Positions 7,734 through 15,502 of a stretch of DNA of 64,000 nt are shown here, one piece after another. Source of the stretch: Myxococcales bacterium. Lineage in GTDB: Bacteria; Myxococcota_A; Polyangia; Nannocystales; Nannocystaceae. Numbering within the stretch: the stretch's first letter is position 1; each line of letters opens with the position of its first letter. Under the pieces are notes generated by a model. The model was not told where the DNA came from and did not search any database. It saw only the letters and a list, made by a program, of their open reading frames with translations. The stretch lies in assembly GCA_020633295.1 (NCBI GenBank), contig JACKDW010000003.1, positions 372,001-436,000 on the forward strand. The letters are read 5' to 3'. Both the position numbers and the translations under genes were made by a program.

Positions 7734-9074
7734 ATGAGCTCGAGGCGCCGCGTGACTCGACGCTGCGCGGCCGCGCTGCTGATCGCGTCCGCGCTCGCCG
7801 GGTGCGGCCGCGACCCCGGGCCCGATCCGTGCGCGTCGGAGTGCTTCCCGCACGATCCTCCGCAGGAGACGGAGTATGCCGCCAGCTCGAGCTCGAGCGC
7901 CGGGTCGAGCTCGAGCGACGCGACCAGCTCGAGCGTCGAGCTCCCGTGCATGGAGGACGGCGACTGCCCGGCGCAGACGCCGAGTTGCTGCGCGGCGTCG
8001 GACGGTGGGAGCTGCGACGAGGGCTACTGCTGGTTCGATCCGGGGGACTGCGGGCAGCCATCGCCACGGGACGCGCAGGTCACGGCGCACGACGTCGTGC
8101 TGGTGCTCGACAAGTCCGGCTCGATGTTCGCGAGCGAGTCGCACTGGGACCACGACGGCGACGACCTCGACGGCGACGGCTTTCAGGACGACGCGCCCAT
8201 GCAGCCCGCAACGCCGCCGCGCTCGCGCTGGAGCAGCCTGCACGCCGCCGTCTCGACGCTCGCGCAGACCCACGGCGACGCGCTCGACCTCGGCGCGCAG
8301 CTGTTCCCGTCGGCGGCTGCGGTCGCGACCCCGCCCGCGCAGGCGTGCGCCGTCGAGAGCCCGCCCGAGCTCCCCGTCGCGCCGATGAACGGCGACGCGC
8401 TCGTCGCCGCGCTCCCGGCCGCCGACGTCGACGCCGCGGGGGAGTCCCCGGCGACGCGCGGCGTGCTCTCGGCGATCGATCACCTCAACTCGCTCGAGCC
8501 CGCGGCGGGCCGCCGTCACGAGCTGGTGCTCGTGACCGACGGCCGGCCCAACTGCTCCGCGGGCGCGCGGGACGACGCGGGGCTGCTGCTCCCCGACGCG
8601 CAGCTCTCGTCGACGCTCGCGGCCGCGCGCGCGCAGTCACCGGGGTCGATCACCACGCACGTCGTCGGCCTCGACATCGACGGGCCGGACGACGGGGTCG
8701 ACGTCACCGCGCTGCTGAACGAGGCGGCGATCGCCGGCGGGGCCCCGCGGGACAACGCGCTCCGGCGCTACCACGACGCGTGGAGCGAGGCCGCGCTGCT
8801 CTCGGCGCTCGACGTCGTCGCGCGCGGGATCCTCTGCACGGTGCGCTTCGAGTACGAAGAGGGCGAGCTCGTCGAGGGGCTGTTCGCGCCGGTCGTGACG
8901 ATGAACGGCGAGGCGGACGTCGACCTCCTCGACGACACGACCGCCTGCGAGCAAGGCGACGGGTGGCTGCTGCGGTCGGAGGACCCCTACGTCATCCAGC
9001 TCTGCGGCGCGCGCTGTGACGAGTTCCTCGCGGGCGCGAGCGTCAGCCTCGGCTTCGTGTGCGCCTTCGAATAA
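7734..9074 (+). CDS. VWA-domain lipoprotein
   Basis: This encodes 446 residues. The signal peptide ends in lipobox ALAGC near residue 24. A Ser-rich linker (about 43-62) and a Cys-rich segment resembling the short disulfide modules of myxobacterial lipoproteins follow. A von Willebrand factor A domain runs from about residue 122, with MIDAS motif DKSGS (Asp near 126) and the later strand LVLVTDGRPNC near 265. VWA domains bind protein ligands through a divalent metal, so an adhesion or scaffold role outside the inner membrane is likely. The gene stands alone. The gap before it holds an AT-rich near-palindrome at 7651-7667. Confidence 0.85.
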   Translation: MSSRRRVTRRCAAALLIASALAGCGRDPGPDPCASECFPHDPPQETEYAASSSSSAGSSSSDATSSSVELPCMEDGDCPAQTPSCCAASDGGSCDEGYCWFDPGDCGQPSPRDAQVTAHDVVLVLDKSGSMFASESHWDHDGDDLDGDGFQDDAPMQPATPPRSRWSSLHAAVSTLAQTHGDALDLGAQLFPSAAAVATPPAQACAVESPPELPVAPMNGDALVAALPAADVDAAGESPATRGVLSAIDHLNSLEPAAGRRHELVLVTDGRPNCSAGARDDAGLLLPDAQLSSTLAAARAQSPGSITTHVVGLDIDGPDDGVDVTALLNEAAIAGGAPRDNALRRYHDAWSEAALLSALDVVARGILCTVRFEYEEGELVEGLFAPVVTMNGEADVDLLDDTTACEQGDGWLLRSEDPYVIQLCGARCDEFLAGASVSLGFVCAFE

Positions 9075-9092
9075 CCGGGGGGCGCGGGCGGG

Positions 9093-9164
9093 GCGAGGGA
9101 GCGCGAGGGAGCGGCGAGGGAGCGGCGAGGGAGCGGCGAGGGAGCGGCGAGGGAGCGACGAGGG
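9093..9164. repeat. 11-bp tandem repeat (GCGAGGGAGCG), six to seven copies
   Basis: The unit GCGAGGGAGCG repeats almost perfectly from 9093 and decays after about 9157. It fills the space between the convergent ends of the VWA gene and the kinase-like gene. It is noncoding, and slippage-prone by its structure. Confidence 0.85.
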
Positions 9165-9207
9165 CAGGGCGCGGGCGCGAGGGAAGACGCGGCGCGCGGG
9201 TCCGCGC

Positions 9208-9777
9208 TCAGCCTCCGAACCGCGCCGCGATGCGCTGGGCGACCCGCAGCGTCGGCGTGTCGCCGGCGTCGACGCGCGCGGCCAACCGCGCGTACTCCCG
9301 CGTGCGCTGGGCGTGCGCCGCCCGCAGCTTCCCGGCGTTGAACAGCCCCCCGCCGGCGAACTCGGGGAGCCGCTCCTGCGCGCGCGCGCGCTGCTGCCGG
9401 ATGGACCGCAGCGTCTCGTCCAGCGGGCGCTCGACCAGCAGCAGCGTCGTCCGCAGGCGCAGGCGCCAGCGGAGCAGCCGCGGCAGCTCGAGGTGGGCCA
9501 CGACGATGACGCCGTAGGGCCGATCGGACAGGGCGCGCCGGGTCGCCCGGACCGCGCGCGCCCGCACCTCCTCGGGGCCGCCGCGCTTGAGCAGCGTCCG
9601 CAGGCTCGCGCCGACGTCGTGCTCGATCAGGCGCGCGATGTCGTGCAGCGGCACGCCGCACAGCCCCGCGACGGCGCGCCCGATCTGCGAGAGGTCGAGC
9701 GCGGGCGGGCCGACGATCGCGACGTGCCGCCGGAGCTGCACGCGCGCGTGGGGGGCGTAGTAGTCGAGTCCGTCCAT
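9208..9777 (-). CDS. Shikimate-kinase-like protein with degenerate P-loop
   Basis: This encodes 189 residues. The N-terminal strand and following helices (VAIVGPP, GLCGVPLHDIARLIE, then GPEEVRARAVRATRRAL) follow the layout of shikimate/gluconate kinases, including the region corresponding to DxDxxIE. The Walker A loop (normally GxxGxGKS/T) is replaced by a stretch without Lys or Ser/Thr at the expected places, so ATP use is doubtful. Later strands YGVIVVAHLELP and TTLLLVERPLDETL fit the kinase lid and C-domain. It is probably a pseudo-kinase or a divergent member. An alternative GTG start at 9789 adds four residues. The AT-rich hexamer AATACT lies at 9793-9798 on this strand. Confidence 0.6.
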   Translation of the reverse strand: MDGLDYYAPHARVQLRRHVAIVGPPALDLSQIGRAVAGLCGVPLHDIARLIEHDVGASLRTLLKRGGPEEVRARAVRATRRALSDRPYGVIVVAHLELPRLLRWRLRLRTTLLLVERPLDETLRSIRQQRARAQERLPEFAGGGLFNAGKLRAAHAQRTREYARLAARVDAGDTPTLRVAQRIAARFGG

Positions 9778-9892
9778 GGTCGCCGGCACCCCAGTATTCC
9801 TCGCGGAGCCGGGCGCCGCCAGGGTCCATGAGCGTGCAGCGACGCGGCGGCCTCGCGCGCGGGCGCGCGTATCCGTGGTCGTGCGGCGGCGC

Positions 9893-9898
9893 TATGCT
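9893..9898 (+). promoter_or_regulatory. -10-like TATGCT for the tachylectin gene
   Basis: TATGCT ends 6 nt before GTG 9905. This supports the GTG start and a leaderless transcript. Confidence 0.45.
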
Positions 9899-9904
9899 CC
9901 CGGG

Positions 9905-11011
9905 GTGAAATTCTACTGCACCGTGCCCATCGGTGAGGCCAACCCCATCATCAGCACCAACACGGATCGCTACTACTACAGCTCGATCAAGGTGCAGGTC
10001 TTCGACCAGGACGATCCGCTGCGGCGGGACGCGGCGCAGTACAGCGTGCCTCGCTGGGAGCACACCTTCACCGCCGCGTCGGACGTGGTCTACAAGCCAG
10101 GTAACAGCAAGCGCTACCAGGCGGTCGTCGAGGCGTACACGGTGCACCTGTATCGGACCGCGATCAACACCTGGGCCTCGGCGCCCACGGCCCACCAGCG
10201 CGAGACCGTCGAGTACCTCCACGACGACGGGCAGTCGGTCACCGTCCAGCGACGCTCGACGAAGTACATGGGGATCTCGCTCTCCAGCGCGCTCAGCGAG
10301 TCGAGCTCGGTGTTCGCGGGCAGCGGCGTGCTCTACCGCGTCAACGGCAAGGGCAACCTGGTCCGCTACGTGCACGACGCCAGCGGCGAGTTCGTCGACT
10401 ACAGCGGACAGGAGATCGGCTGGGGCTGGGGCGGCCTGCGCCGGATCATGGCGGTCCGCGACCACGGCCTCTACACCGTCGACAGCGGCGGCGCGCTCCG
10501 CTACTACCACCACAACAGCGCGGGCTCCTGGGATGACAGCAACGGGCGCGTGATCGGTTCGGGCTGGGCGCACCCCTGGGTCGGCGCCGGTCGCTTCGGG
10601 CAGCTCTACGCGATCAACAGCGGCGGCGACCTGCTGTACTACGAGCACGACGGCGCCTTCGCGTGGACCCGCACCGCGAAGAAGATCGGCGGCGGGTGGT
10701 CCGCGCAGGGCGTCTTCACGGGCGGCACGAACTGCCTCTATCTCGTCAACGCCGCGGGCGAGCTGCGCTACTACTACCACGACGACTCGCTCGGCTGGGT
10801 GAAGCAGAACCTCGGGATCGGCACGGGCTGGGGCGGCCTCTCGCCGCTCGGCTCGAGCGGCAACGGCGAGATCTACGCGGTCACCGGCGACGGCAACCTC
10901 CTGTTCTATCGCCACGACACCAGCAAGCGGTTCCTCTCCGGGAGCGGCCGCACGATCGGCTGGGGCTGGGGGAGCGCCTCGACGCACGGGCTGCTGCCGT
11001 CGGCGCGCTAG
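9905..11011 (+). CDS. Tachylectin-2-type five-bladed beta-propeller lectin
   Basis: This encodes 368 residues from GTG 9905. The first 115 or so residues form a separate beta-rich domain with no signal peptide. The rest consists of five repeats of about 46 residues, each ending in an IGxGW-type motif (IGWGW, IGSGW, IGGGW, IGTGW, IGWGW) with a conserved LYxVNxxGxLRYYxHD core. Five blades is exactly the architecture of horseshoe-crab tachylectin-2, which binds GlcNAc/GalNAc, one site per blade. The lack of an export signal suggests a cytoplasmic lectin, like many fungal and myxobacterial fruiting-body or defence lectins, or non-classical release. Binding specificity is inferred from the family only. 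Confidence 0.85.
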   Translation: MKFYCTVPIGEANPIISTNTDRYYYSSIKVQVFDQDDPLRRDAAQYSVPRWEHTFTAASDVVYKPGNSKRYQAVVEAYTVHLYRTAINTWASAPTAHQRETVEYLHDDGQSVTVQRRSTKYMGISLSSALSESSSVFAGSGVLYRVNGKGNLVRYVHDASGEFVDYSGQEIGWGWGGLRRIMAVRDHGLYTVDSGGALRYYHHNSAGSWDDSNGRVIGSGWAHPWVGAGRFGQLYAINSGGDLLYYEHDGAFAWTRTAKKIGGGWSAQGVFTGGTNCLYLVNAAGELRYYYHDDSLGWVKQNLGIGTGWGGLSPLGSSGNGEIYAVTGDGNLLFYRHDTSKRFLSGSGRTIGWGWGSASTHGLLPSAR

Positions 11012-11151
11012 ACCGGAACCAAGCGCCTCCAGCACGTCGCTCCGCACGAATGCACCGCGCGCACGTCGAGCCGCTGTTCAGCGCCGGGGTCGCCCGCTGG
11101 GAAGAGGGCCGTCGACGCGCTGCCTCCTGTTCGCGCGCGCCCGCGCTCGGC

Positions 11152-11157
11152 TACGAT
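11152..11157 (+). promoter_or_regulatory. -10-like TACGAT for the DUF4185 gene
   Basis: TACGAT ends 6 nt before ATG 11164, which is leaderless spacing. Confidence 0.45.
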
Positions 11158-11163
11158 AGCCCG

Positions 11164-12273
11164 ATGGCGGGAGCGTTCAGGATCTCGGGCTGCGCCTTCG
11201 CGGCGCTCGTGTCGACTTCGCTCGTCGCGTGCGGCGAGCCAGGTCCGCAGGCGCGAGCCGCCGAGGAGCTCGGCGTCGTCGAGGCCAGCGAGCTGTACGA
11301 GGGGCGCGACGGGGGGCTCAGCGCGATCGCGTTCGGGCGCTCGGTCTGGGTCTACGGCGACACCGTGCTCACGGTCGAGGACGAGTGGGGTCACAACTGG
11401 CATCACAACTCGTTCTCCGTCACGCAGGACGTCGACGCGCGCGACGGCGTCGGCGGCTTCACGGAGACGCTCGACCCGGCCGGCGCGCCGCGGCACCTGA
11501 TCCCGCCGTCGCCCGACGAGCTCAGCTTCAACCTCGCGCACTGGGGCGAGGACTGCGAGCAGGAGCCCTGCGGCGCGCGCTGGGCCGTCTGGCCCGGCGA
11601 CCCGGTCTGGGACGCGGAGGCCGGGCGCGCGCTGATCTTCTACGGCCTGATCTACGCCGAGCCCGGGGAGTTCAACTTCACCAGCGTCGGGCAGTCCGTC
11701 GCCGTCTGGGACGTGTACGAGGAGCCGCCGCGGCGGCCGGTCATCCACCCCGAGGCCGAGCACCCCGACCTGCTGTTCCTCGAGGGCGAGCCGGGCTGGG
11801 GCGTGGGCTCCAACATCGAAGATGGCTTTTTGTACACCTTCTCCTGCGACGAGGACGGCCTCGGTCACCCGTGTCGGCTCGCGCGCGTGGCCGCGGCCGA
11901 GGTGCTCGAGCGCGACGCCTGGCGCTACTGGGACGGCGCGAGCTGGTCGACCGAGATGGACGAGGCGGACAAGCTGTTCGAAGGCGCGCCGATCATGGAG
12001 GTCTCGCGCAGCGAGCACCACGGCGGCTGGCTGGCGATCTACTCGTCGCCGTTCTCGCGCGACGTCGTCGCCCGGACCGCGCCGGCGCTCACCGGCCCGT
12101 GGACGCGCGAGTCGGTGATCTACACGGCGCCGGGCGACGACGCCCCCTACGACGTGGTGCACCACCCGGAGTACGCGGAGGAGGCCGGCCGCGTGCAGTA
12201 CCTGACGTACTCGCGCCCGACGACGGGGTGGTTCGGCACCGAGTTCCCGCTCGTGCGCGTCGAGTTCGAGTAG
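11164..12273 (+). CDS. DUF4185-domain lipoprotein
   Basis: This encodes 369 residues with a signal peptide and lipobox SLVAC near residue 23. The body resembles DUF4185, a five-bladed propeller related to glycoside-hydrolase folds (AIAFGRSVWVYGDTVL near the start, WLAIYSSPF, LTGPWTRE and VQYLTYSRP later). Such proteins are usually extracytoplasmic, and some are proposed glycan-active enzymes. No definite catalytic acids can be assigned here. The Trp/Tyr-rich strands and the acidic cluster fit carbohydrate binding. It stands alone downstream of the tachylectin gene, and any functional link between the two is only suggestive. Confidence 0.75.
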   Translation: MAGAFRISGCAFAALVSTSLVACGEPGPQARAAEELGVVEASELYEGRDGGLSAIAFGRSVWVYGDTVLTVEDEWGHNWHHNSFSVTQDVDARDGVGGFTETLDPAGAPRHLIPPSPDELSFNLAHWGEDCEQEPCGARWAVWPGDPVWDAEAGRALIFYGLIYAEPGEFNFTSVGQSVAVWDVYEEPPRRPVIHPEAEHPDLLFLEGEPGWGVGSNIEDGFLYTFSCDEDGLGHPCRLARVAAAEVLERDAWRYWDGASWSTEMDEADKLFEGAPIMEVSRSEHHGGWLAIYSSPFSRDVVARTAPALTGPWTRESVIYTAPGDDAPYDVVHHPEYAEEAGRVQYLTYSRPTTGWFGTEFPLVRVEFE

Positions 12274-12355
12274 CCGCGCGCCGCTCGCCTCGCTCCTTCG
12301 TCCGTCGCGGCGGGGCGCAGCGGCGCGCGCGGAATCGCGGGCGCGCTTCCGGTGT

Positions 12356-13078
12356 ATGGTTGGCGGCGACGCGTCCGTGACGAGCACCGTGCGCACAACC
12401 ATCGGCGGGAGCTGGCGACCGCGCGCGCGTCGTGGGGGGCCGCGCCCCGCGGCGACGCAGCGCGCGTTGGGCCGCGCGGTCAACCTCGTGGTCAACCTCG
12501 CGGTCAACCTCGCGGTCAACCTCGCGATTATCCTGCTCGTCACGCTCACGTTGACCGGCCTCGCGCGCGCGGCCGAGCCCACGCGCGTGATCCAGCCGGG
12601 GCAGGACGCGGCGATCATGGAGATGGTCCGCGCGGCGCTCACAGGCGCCGCCCCGGAGGGTGAGGCGCCGCCGCGCTTCGGCGTCTCGATCGACCGCGAC
12701 CGCCTGCACGTACGCCTGTTCGAAGATGCAGGTTCCAAACCGTCGATGGTGCTCGTCGTCGGCGCGCCCGGGGCCGCGCTGCCCGAGCTCGCGGGCGTGC
12801 GGGGCCGCGCGGTCGCGGACGCGATCGCGCTGGTCTGCGAGCCGCCGTGTGACGCCGCCGCGGAGGCGCGGGCGGGGCCTGGGCCGCCGCGCTCGCGCGC
12901 GCGCGCGCCGATCGAGTCGACGCGCTCTGGCGCGCCGTGTCCGAGGCGCCGCGCGCCGACGCGGGCGCTGGCGCCGCGCCGTCGTCGGCCCCGGCGCTGC
13001 GCGACGCGGGGCAGGGGACCCGCTACGAGCTCGCCACGACGGCGCAGCGCGTCGCCTGGCTCGGGCTCGCCTACGTGA
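12356..13078 (+). CDS. N-terminal part of a frameshifted membrane protein
   Basis: From ATG 12356 about 170 residues look coding: a basic N-terminus, a hydrophobic signal/anchor containing VNLAVNLAVNLA repeats, then a soluble segment (FGVSIDRDRLHVRLFED, SMVLVVGAPG, ALVCEPPCDAAAEA). After about 12862 this frame becomes Arg/Pro/Ser-rich until its stop at 13078, typical of an out-of-frame continuation. The coding-like sequence continues in the -1 frame (WAAALARARADRVDALWRAV) straight into the large membrane protein that follows. The simplest reading is one gene of about 815 codons broken by a one-base shift in the run near 12862-12875. Confidence 0.55.
   Translation: MVGGDASVTSTVRTTIGGSWRPRARRGGPRPAATQRALGRAVNLVVNLAVNLAVNLAIILLVTLTLTGLARAAEPTRVIQPGQDAAIMEMVRAALTGAAPEGEAPPRFGVSIDRDRLHVRLFEDAGSKPSMVLVVGAPGAALPELAGVRGRAVADAIALVCEPPCDAAAEARAGPGPPRSRARAPIESTRSGAPCPRRRAPTRALAPRRRRPRRCATRGRGPATSSPRRRSASPGSGSPT
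12479..12526. repeat. In-frame 12-bp tandem repeat (GTCAACCTCGCG) x4
   Basis: Four copies of GTCAACCTCGTG/GTCAACCTCGCG encode VNLV/VNLA inside the hydrophobic N-terminal segment of the protein starting at 12356. Length change by slippage would alter the membrane segment in steps of four residues without breaking the frame. Confidence 0.85.
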
Positions 13079-14802
13079 TCGCGTGGGCGCTCGGGCGCGC
13101 CGCCGTGCGCCTCGTCCGACGCAGGCGCGAGCTGCTCGCGGACCTGCGTCGCCACGCGCCGCTGCTCGTGCTGCTCGCGGCGTTCCTCGCGCTGTGCGCG
13201 ACGATCCCCGCGTTCCTCCCGATCCACGATCACAACAGCTACGTCGCGCGCTCCGACTGCGCGCGCTCGCTCGCCTGCGACGACGACCCGCGCGCGGCGT
13301 TCAGCGCGACGACCTTCCACGTCTACGGCGCGCTGCTGCGCCTCGCGCCCCACAGCGCCCGCGGCTTCGGCCTCGTCAGCGTCCTCATGACCGCGCTCGC
13401 GATCGGCCTGCTGTACGCGCTGATCCGTCGCGTCCCGCGGCTCGGGTCCGACGCGTCGGGCTCGCGCGCGCTGGCCGAGCGCGCGGCGATCTGGGCGGCC
13501 GCCTGCGTCGCGCTGCACCCGATCCTGCTGCGCACCGCGACCAGCGGGATCTTCTGGCCGTACAACATCGCCTGCCTGCTCGCGGCTGGCGTCGCGGCGC
13601 ACCGCGCCGCCGAGCGCGGCGCGATCGTCGACGCGCTCGCGGCGGCGGTGCTGCTCGCCTTCGCGGTGCTCGGCAACCTCGTGTGTCTGGCGCTCACGCC
13701 CCTCGTCGTGCTCGTGCCGCTGTGCTGGGGGCGGCTCGTCGGCGCGGGGGCGCGTCGCTACCTCGCGCTCGCGCTCGGCGTGCTGGTGTTCGCCGCGCTC
13801 GTGACCCCGACCTTCCTCGACGCCTTCGCCGCCCACGTCGTGCAGGGGCAGCAGATGGAGCGCTTCTCCGAGCCGCCGCTCCGGATGCTGCGCGAGCTGC
13901 TCGGCAACGTGCTGTATCTCGACCCTCGCCTCACGCCCGCGCCGCTCGGGGTCCTCGCGCTGCTCGGGCTCGTCGTCCTGGCGCGCCGGCGCGCGCGCGC
14001 GGACCTCCCCTTCGTCTACGTCCTGCTGGCGACCGAGGTGCCGCTGGGGCTGCAGGTCACGCCCTTCACCACCGGGTACCCGACGCGCTTCATCCACGGC
14101 TACCCCTCGCTGTTTTGGTTCGCCGCGCTCGCGGGCCTCGGCGCCGCGGCGCTGCTGCGCTGGCTCGGCGAGCGCTGGCCGCAGGCGCGCGCGTGGACGC
14201 TGCAGGTCGGGCTCGCGGCGCTGTGCCTCGCGACGATCCCGACGGCCGGCGAGGCGCTCGCGTTCCTGGGCGCGCCGCGTGTGCTCGAGCGCGAGCTCGC
14301 GGCGCTCGAGCGCGGCTTCGCCGAGCTCCCGGAGCACGACGTGCTCGTGCTCCCGCCGGTGATCCTGCGGCCGCCCGAGGGCGTCGAGCTGACGAGCGAT
14401 CCGGTCGAGGCGTTCTTCCCGGTGGGTGCCTATCGCGCGGCCATGCGCGCGCGCGGCTCGGAGCCCGTCGTCGCGCAGCTCGACGAGCTCCTGCGGCGGC
14501 CCGACGGTCGCGTCCCCGAGGGCCGCGTGCTGCTCTACGTCGGCGCGACGATGTACAGCTTCGTGCCCGCAGAGATCGAGGCCGGGCTCGCGGCGCGCAG
14601 CATCGAGCGACCGCTGCTGCGGCGCGTCCGTGCGCGCTACGAGCTCGAGCCCGCGTGGACGTTCACGCTCGCGACGCGGCAGCACCCCGCGGTCGCCATG
14701 CGGCTCGCCGCCGATCAGCGCGAGGCCGTCGAGCTCGGCTTCTACTGGCTGCGCGCGCGCGGAGCTGACGTCGCGTCGGGCTCGGCCCCGCGGCCGCCGT
14801 GA
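12937..14802 (+). CDS. Polytopic membrane protein, GT-C glycosyltransferase-like
   Basis: From GTG 12937 this encodes 621 residues. The same frame is open back to a stop at 12850 and probably continues the upstream gene by frameshift. There are about ten hydrophobic segments between residues 30 and 440 (LLVLLAAFLALCATIPAF, GLVSVLMTALAIGLLYALI and others), with a large loop (HDHNSYVARSDCARSLACDD) after the first pair, as in GT-C fold transferases of the PMT/ArnT type. A soluble domain of about 170 residues follows at the C-terminus. The acidic DD in the first loop could be the metal/phosphate site. Donor and acceptor are unknown and the family assignment is tentative. Confidence 0.65.
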   Translation: MSEAPRADAGAGAAPSSAPALRDAGQGTRYELATTAQRVAWLGLAYVIAWALGRAAVRLVRRRRELLADLRRHAPLLVLLAAFLALCATIPAFLPIHDHNSYVARSDCARSLACDDDPRAAFSATTFHVYGALLRLAPHSARGFGLVSVLMTALAIGLLYALIRRVPRLGSDASGSRALAERAAIWAAACVALHPILLRTATSGIFWPYNIACLLAAGVAAHRAAERGAIVDALAAAVLLAFAVLGNLVCLALTPLVVLVPLCWGRLVGAGARRYLALALGVLVFAALVTPTFLDAFAAHVVQGQQMERFSEPPLRMLRELLGNVLYLDPRLTPAPLGVLALLGLVVLARRRARADLPFVYVLLATEVPLGLQVTPFTTGYPTRFIHGYPSLFWFAALAGLGAAALLRWLGERWPQARAWTLQVGLAALCLATIPTAGEALAFLGAPRVLERELAALERGFAELPEHDVLVLPPVILRPPEGVELTSDPVEAFFPVGAYRAAMRARGSEPVVAQLDELLRRPDGRVPEGRVLLYVGATMYSFVPAEIEAGLAARSIERPLLRRVRARYELEPAWTFTLATRQHPAVAMRLAADQREAVELGFYWLRARGADVASGSAPRPP

Positions 14803-14822
14803 CACGGCGCTCGGCGGCCGCG

Positions 14823-14828
14823 TATACT
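14823..14828 (+). promoter_or_regulatory. -10-like TATACT before the second zinc-ribbon gene
   Basis: TATACT lies 25 nt before ATG 14854, and a GAGGAG Shine-Dalgarno lies about 6 nt before that ATG. This transcript therefore has a normal short leader, unlike many neighbours. Confidence 0.45.
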
Positions 14829-14853
14829 CGTGCGGTCGTTCGAGGAGCTTGTC

Positions 14854-15321
14854 ATGCCGAGGTTCGTCGCCTGTCCGTCTTGTAGCGTGCACGTCAAGAT
14901 CAGCGAGTCGAGCTGTCCGCACTGCGGCGCCGCGCTGCGCGATCGCGGGGGCCAGATCCGCCAGACCGCCGGCGCCGTGCTCATGGGCCTCGCGATCGCC
15001 AGCTGCAGCGGCACCGGCGAGCCGGAGTACGGCGTGCCGGTGACAGAGAGCGACGCCACGCAGACCTCGACCGACACCGACACCACGACGACCGGGACGA
15101 CCATGACCGGCGCGACGACTGCGGGCTCGAACTCCGGCTCCGGCACGACCGGCACCACCTTCGAACCCGAGTACGGCGTGCCCACGACCTCGAGCGAGCC
15201 CGACTACGGCGTGCCGTCGACGACCAGCGGCACGACGACGGAGGAGCCGACGACGACCTCGGAGACGACCGGGATCCCGCAGCCGGAGTACGGCATGCCG
15301 GCCACGATCACCGGCTCATAG
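14854..15321 (+). CDS. Zinc-ribbon protein with lipobox-like segment and PEYGVP repeats
   Basis: This encodes 155 residues. Residues about 1-27 form a zinc ribbon with CPSC and CPHC knuckles. A hydrophobic stretch at about 35-50 ends in IASC. The rest is Thr/Ser/Gly-rich and carries four copies of a P-[ED]-Y-G-[VM]-P motif (EPEYGVP twice, EPDYGVP, QPEYGMP). The zinc-ribbon/lipobox plan is shared with the protein at 1428-1913, including the HV between the knuckles. No function is known. The regular motif spacing suggests a binding tail for a partner or ligand. ATG 14854 was chosen because GAGGAG precedes it; the GTG at 14830 lacks a site. Confidence 0.75.
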   Translation: MPRFVACPSCSVHVKISESSCPHCGAALRDRGGQIRQTAGAVLMGLAIASCSGTGEPEYGVPVTESDATQTSTDTDTTTTGTTMTGATTAGSNSGSGTTGTTFEPEYGVPTTSSEPDYGVPSTTSGTTTEEPTTTSETTGIPQPEYGMPATITGS

Positions 15322-15394
15322 CGGTCGAGTCCAACGCGCGCGGTCGCGACGTGGCCGACGCGCGAGCTCGCGGTGATGACTCGCGCGCACCAGC

Positions 15395-15440
15395 GGCGCG
15401 CGACCGCGTCGCCTCGCGGCGCGCGACCGCGTCGCCTCGC
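15395..15440. repeat. 23-bp direct repeat, two tandem copies
   Basis: Bases 15395-15417 are repeated at 15418-15440 (unit begins GGCGCGCGACCGCGTCGCC), with a partial third copy after 15441. They sit just upstream of the TTGACA promoter at 15463. Confidence 0.8.
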
Positions 15441-15462
15441 GGCGCGCGCGTGGGCCCGCGCC

Positions 15463-15492
15463 TTGACACTCTCGCGTACGCGCGGTGATAGT
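15463..15492 (+). promoter_or_regulatory. Sigma-70-type promoter of the arylsulfotransferase-like gene
   Basis: TTGACA (15463-15468), an 18-nt spacer and GATAGT (15487-15492). ATG 15503 follows after 10 nt. This is the best complete -35/-10 pair in the window. Confidence 0.65.
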
Positions 15493-15502
15493 CCCTCGGT
15501 AC

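Noticed and set aside
9093..9164. Possible CRISPR array
   Set aside because: Units are 11 bp without unique spacers and no cas genes are present.
11008..14922. A 1,304-codon open frame on the minus strand
   Set aside because: Its Arg/Ala/Asp/Gln-rich composition and lack of domains mark it as an antisense shadow of the plus-strand genes, common at this GC content.
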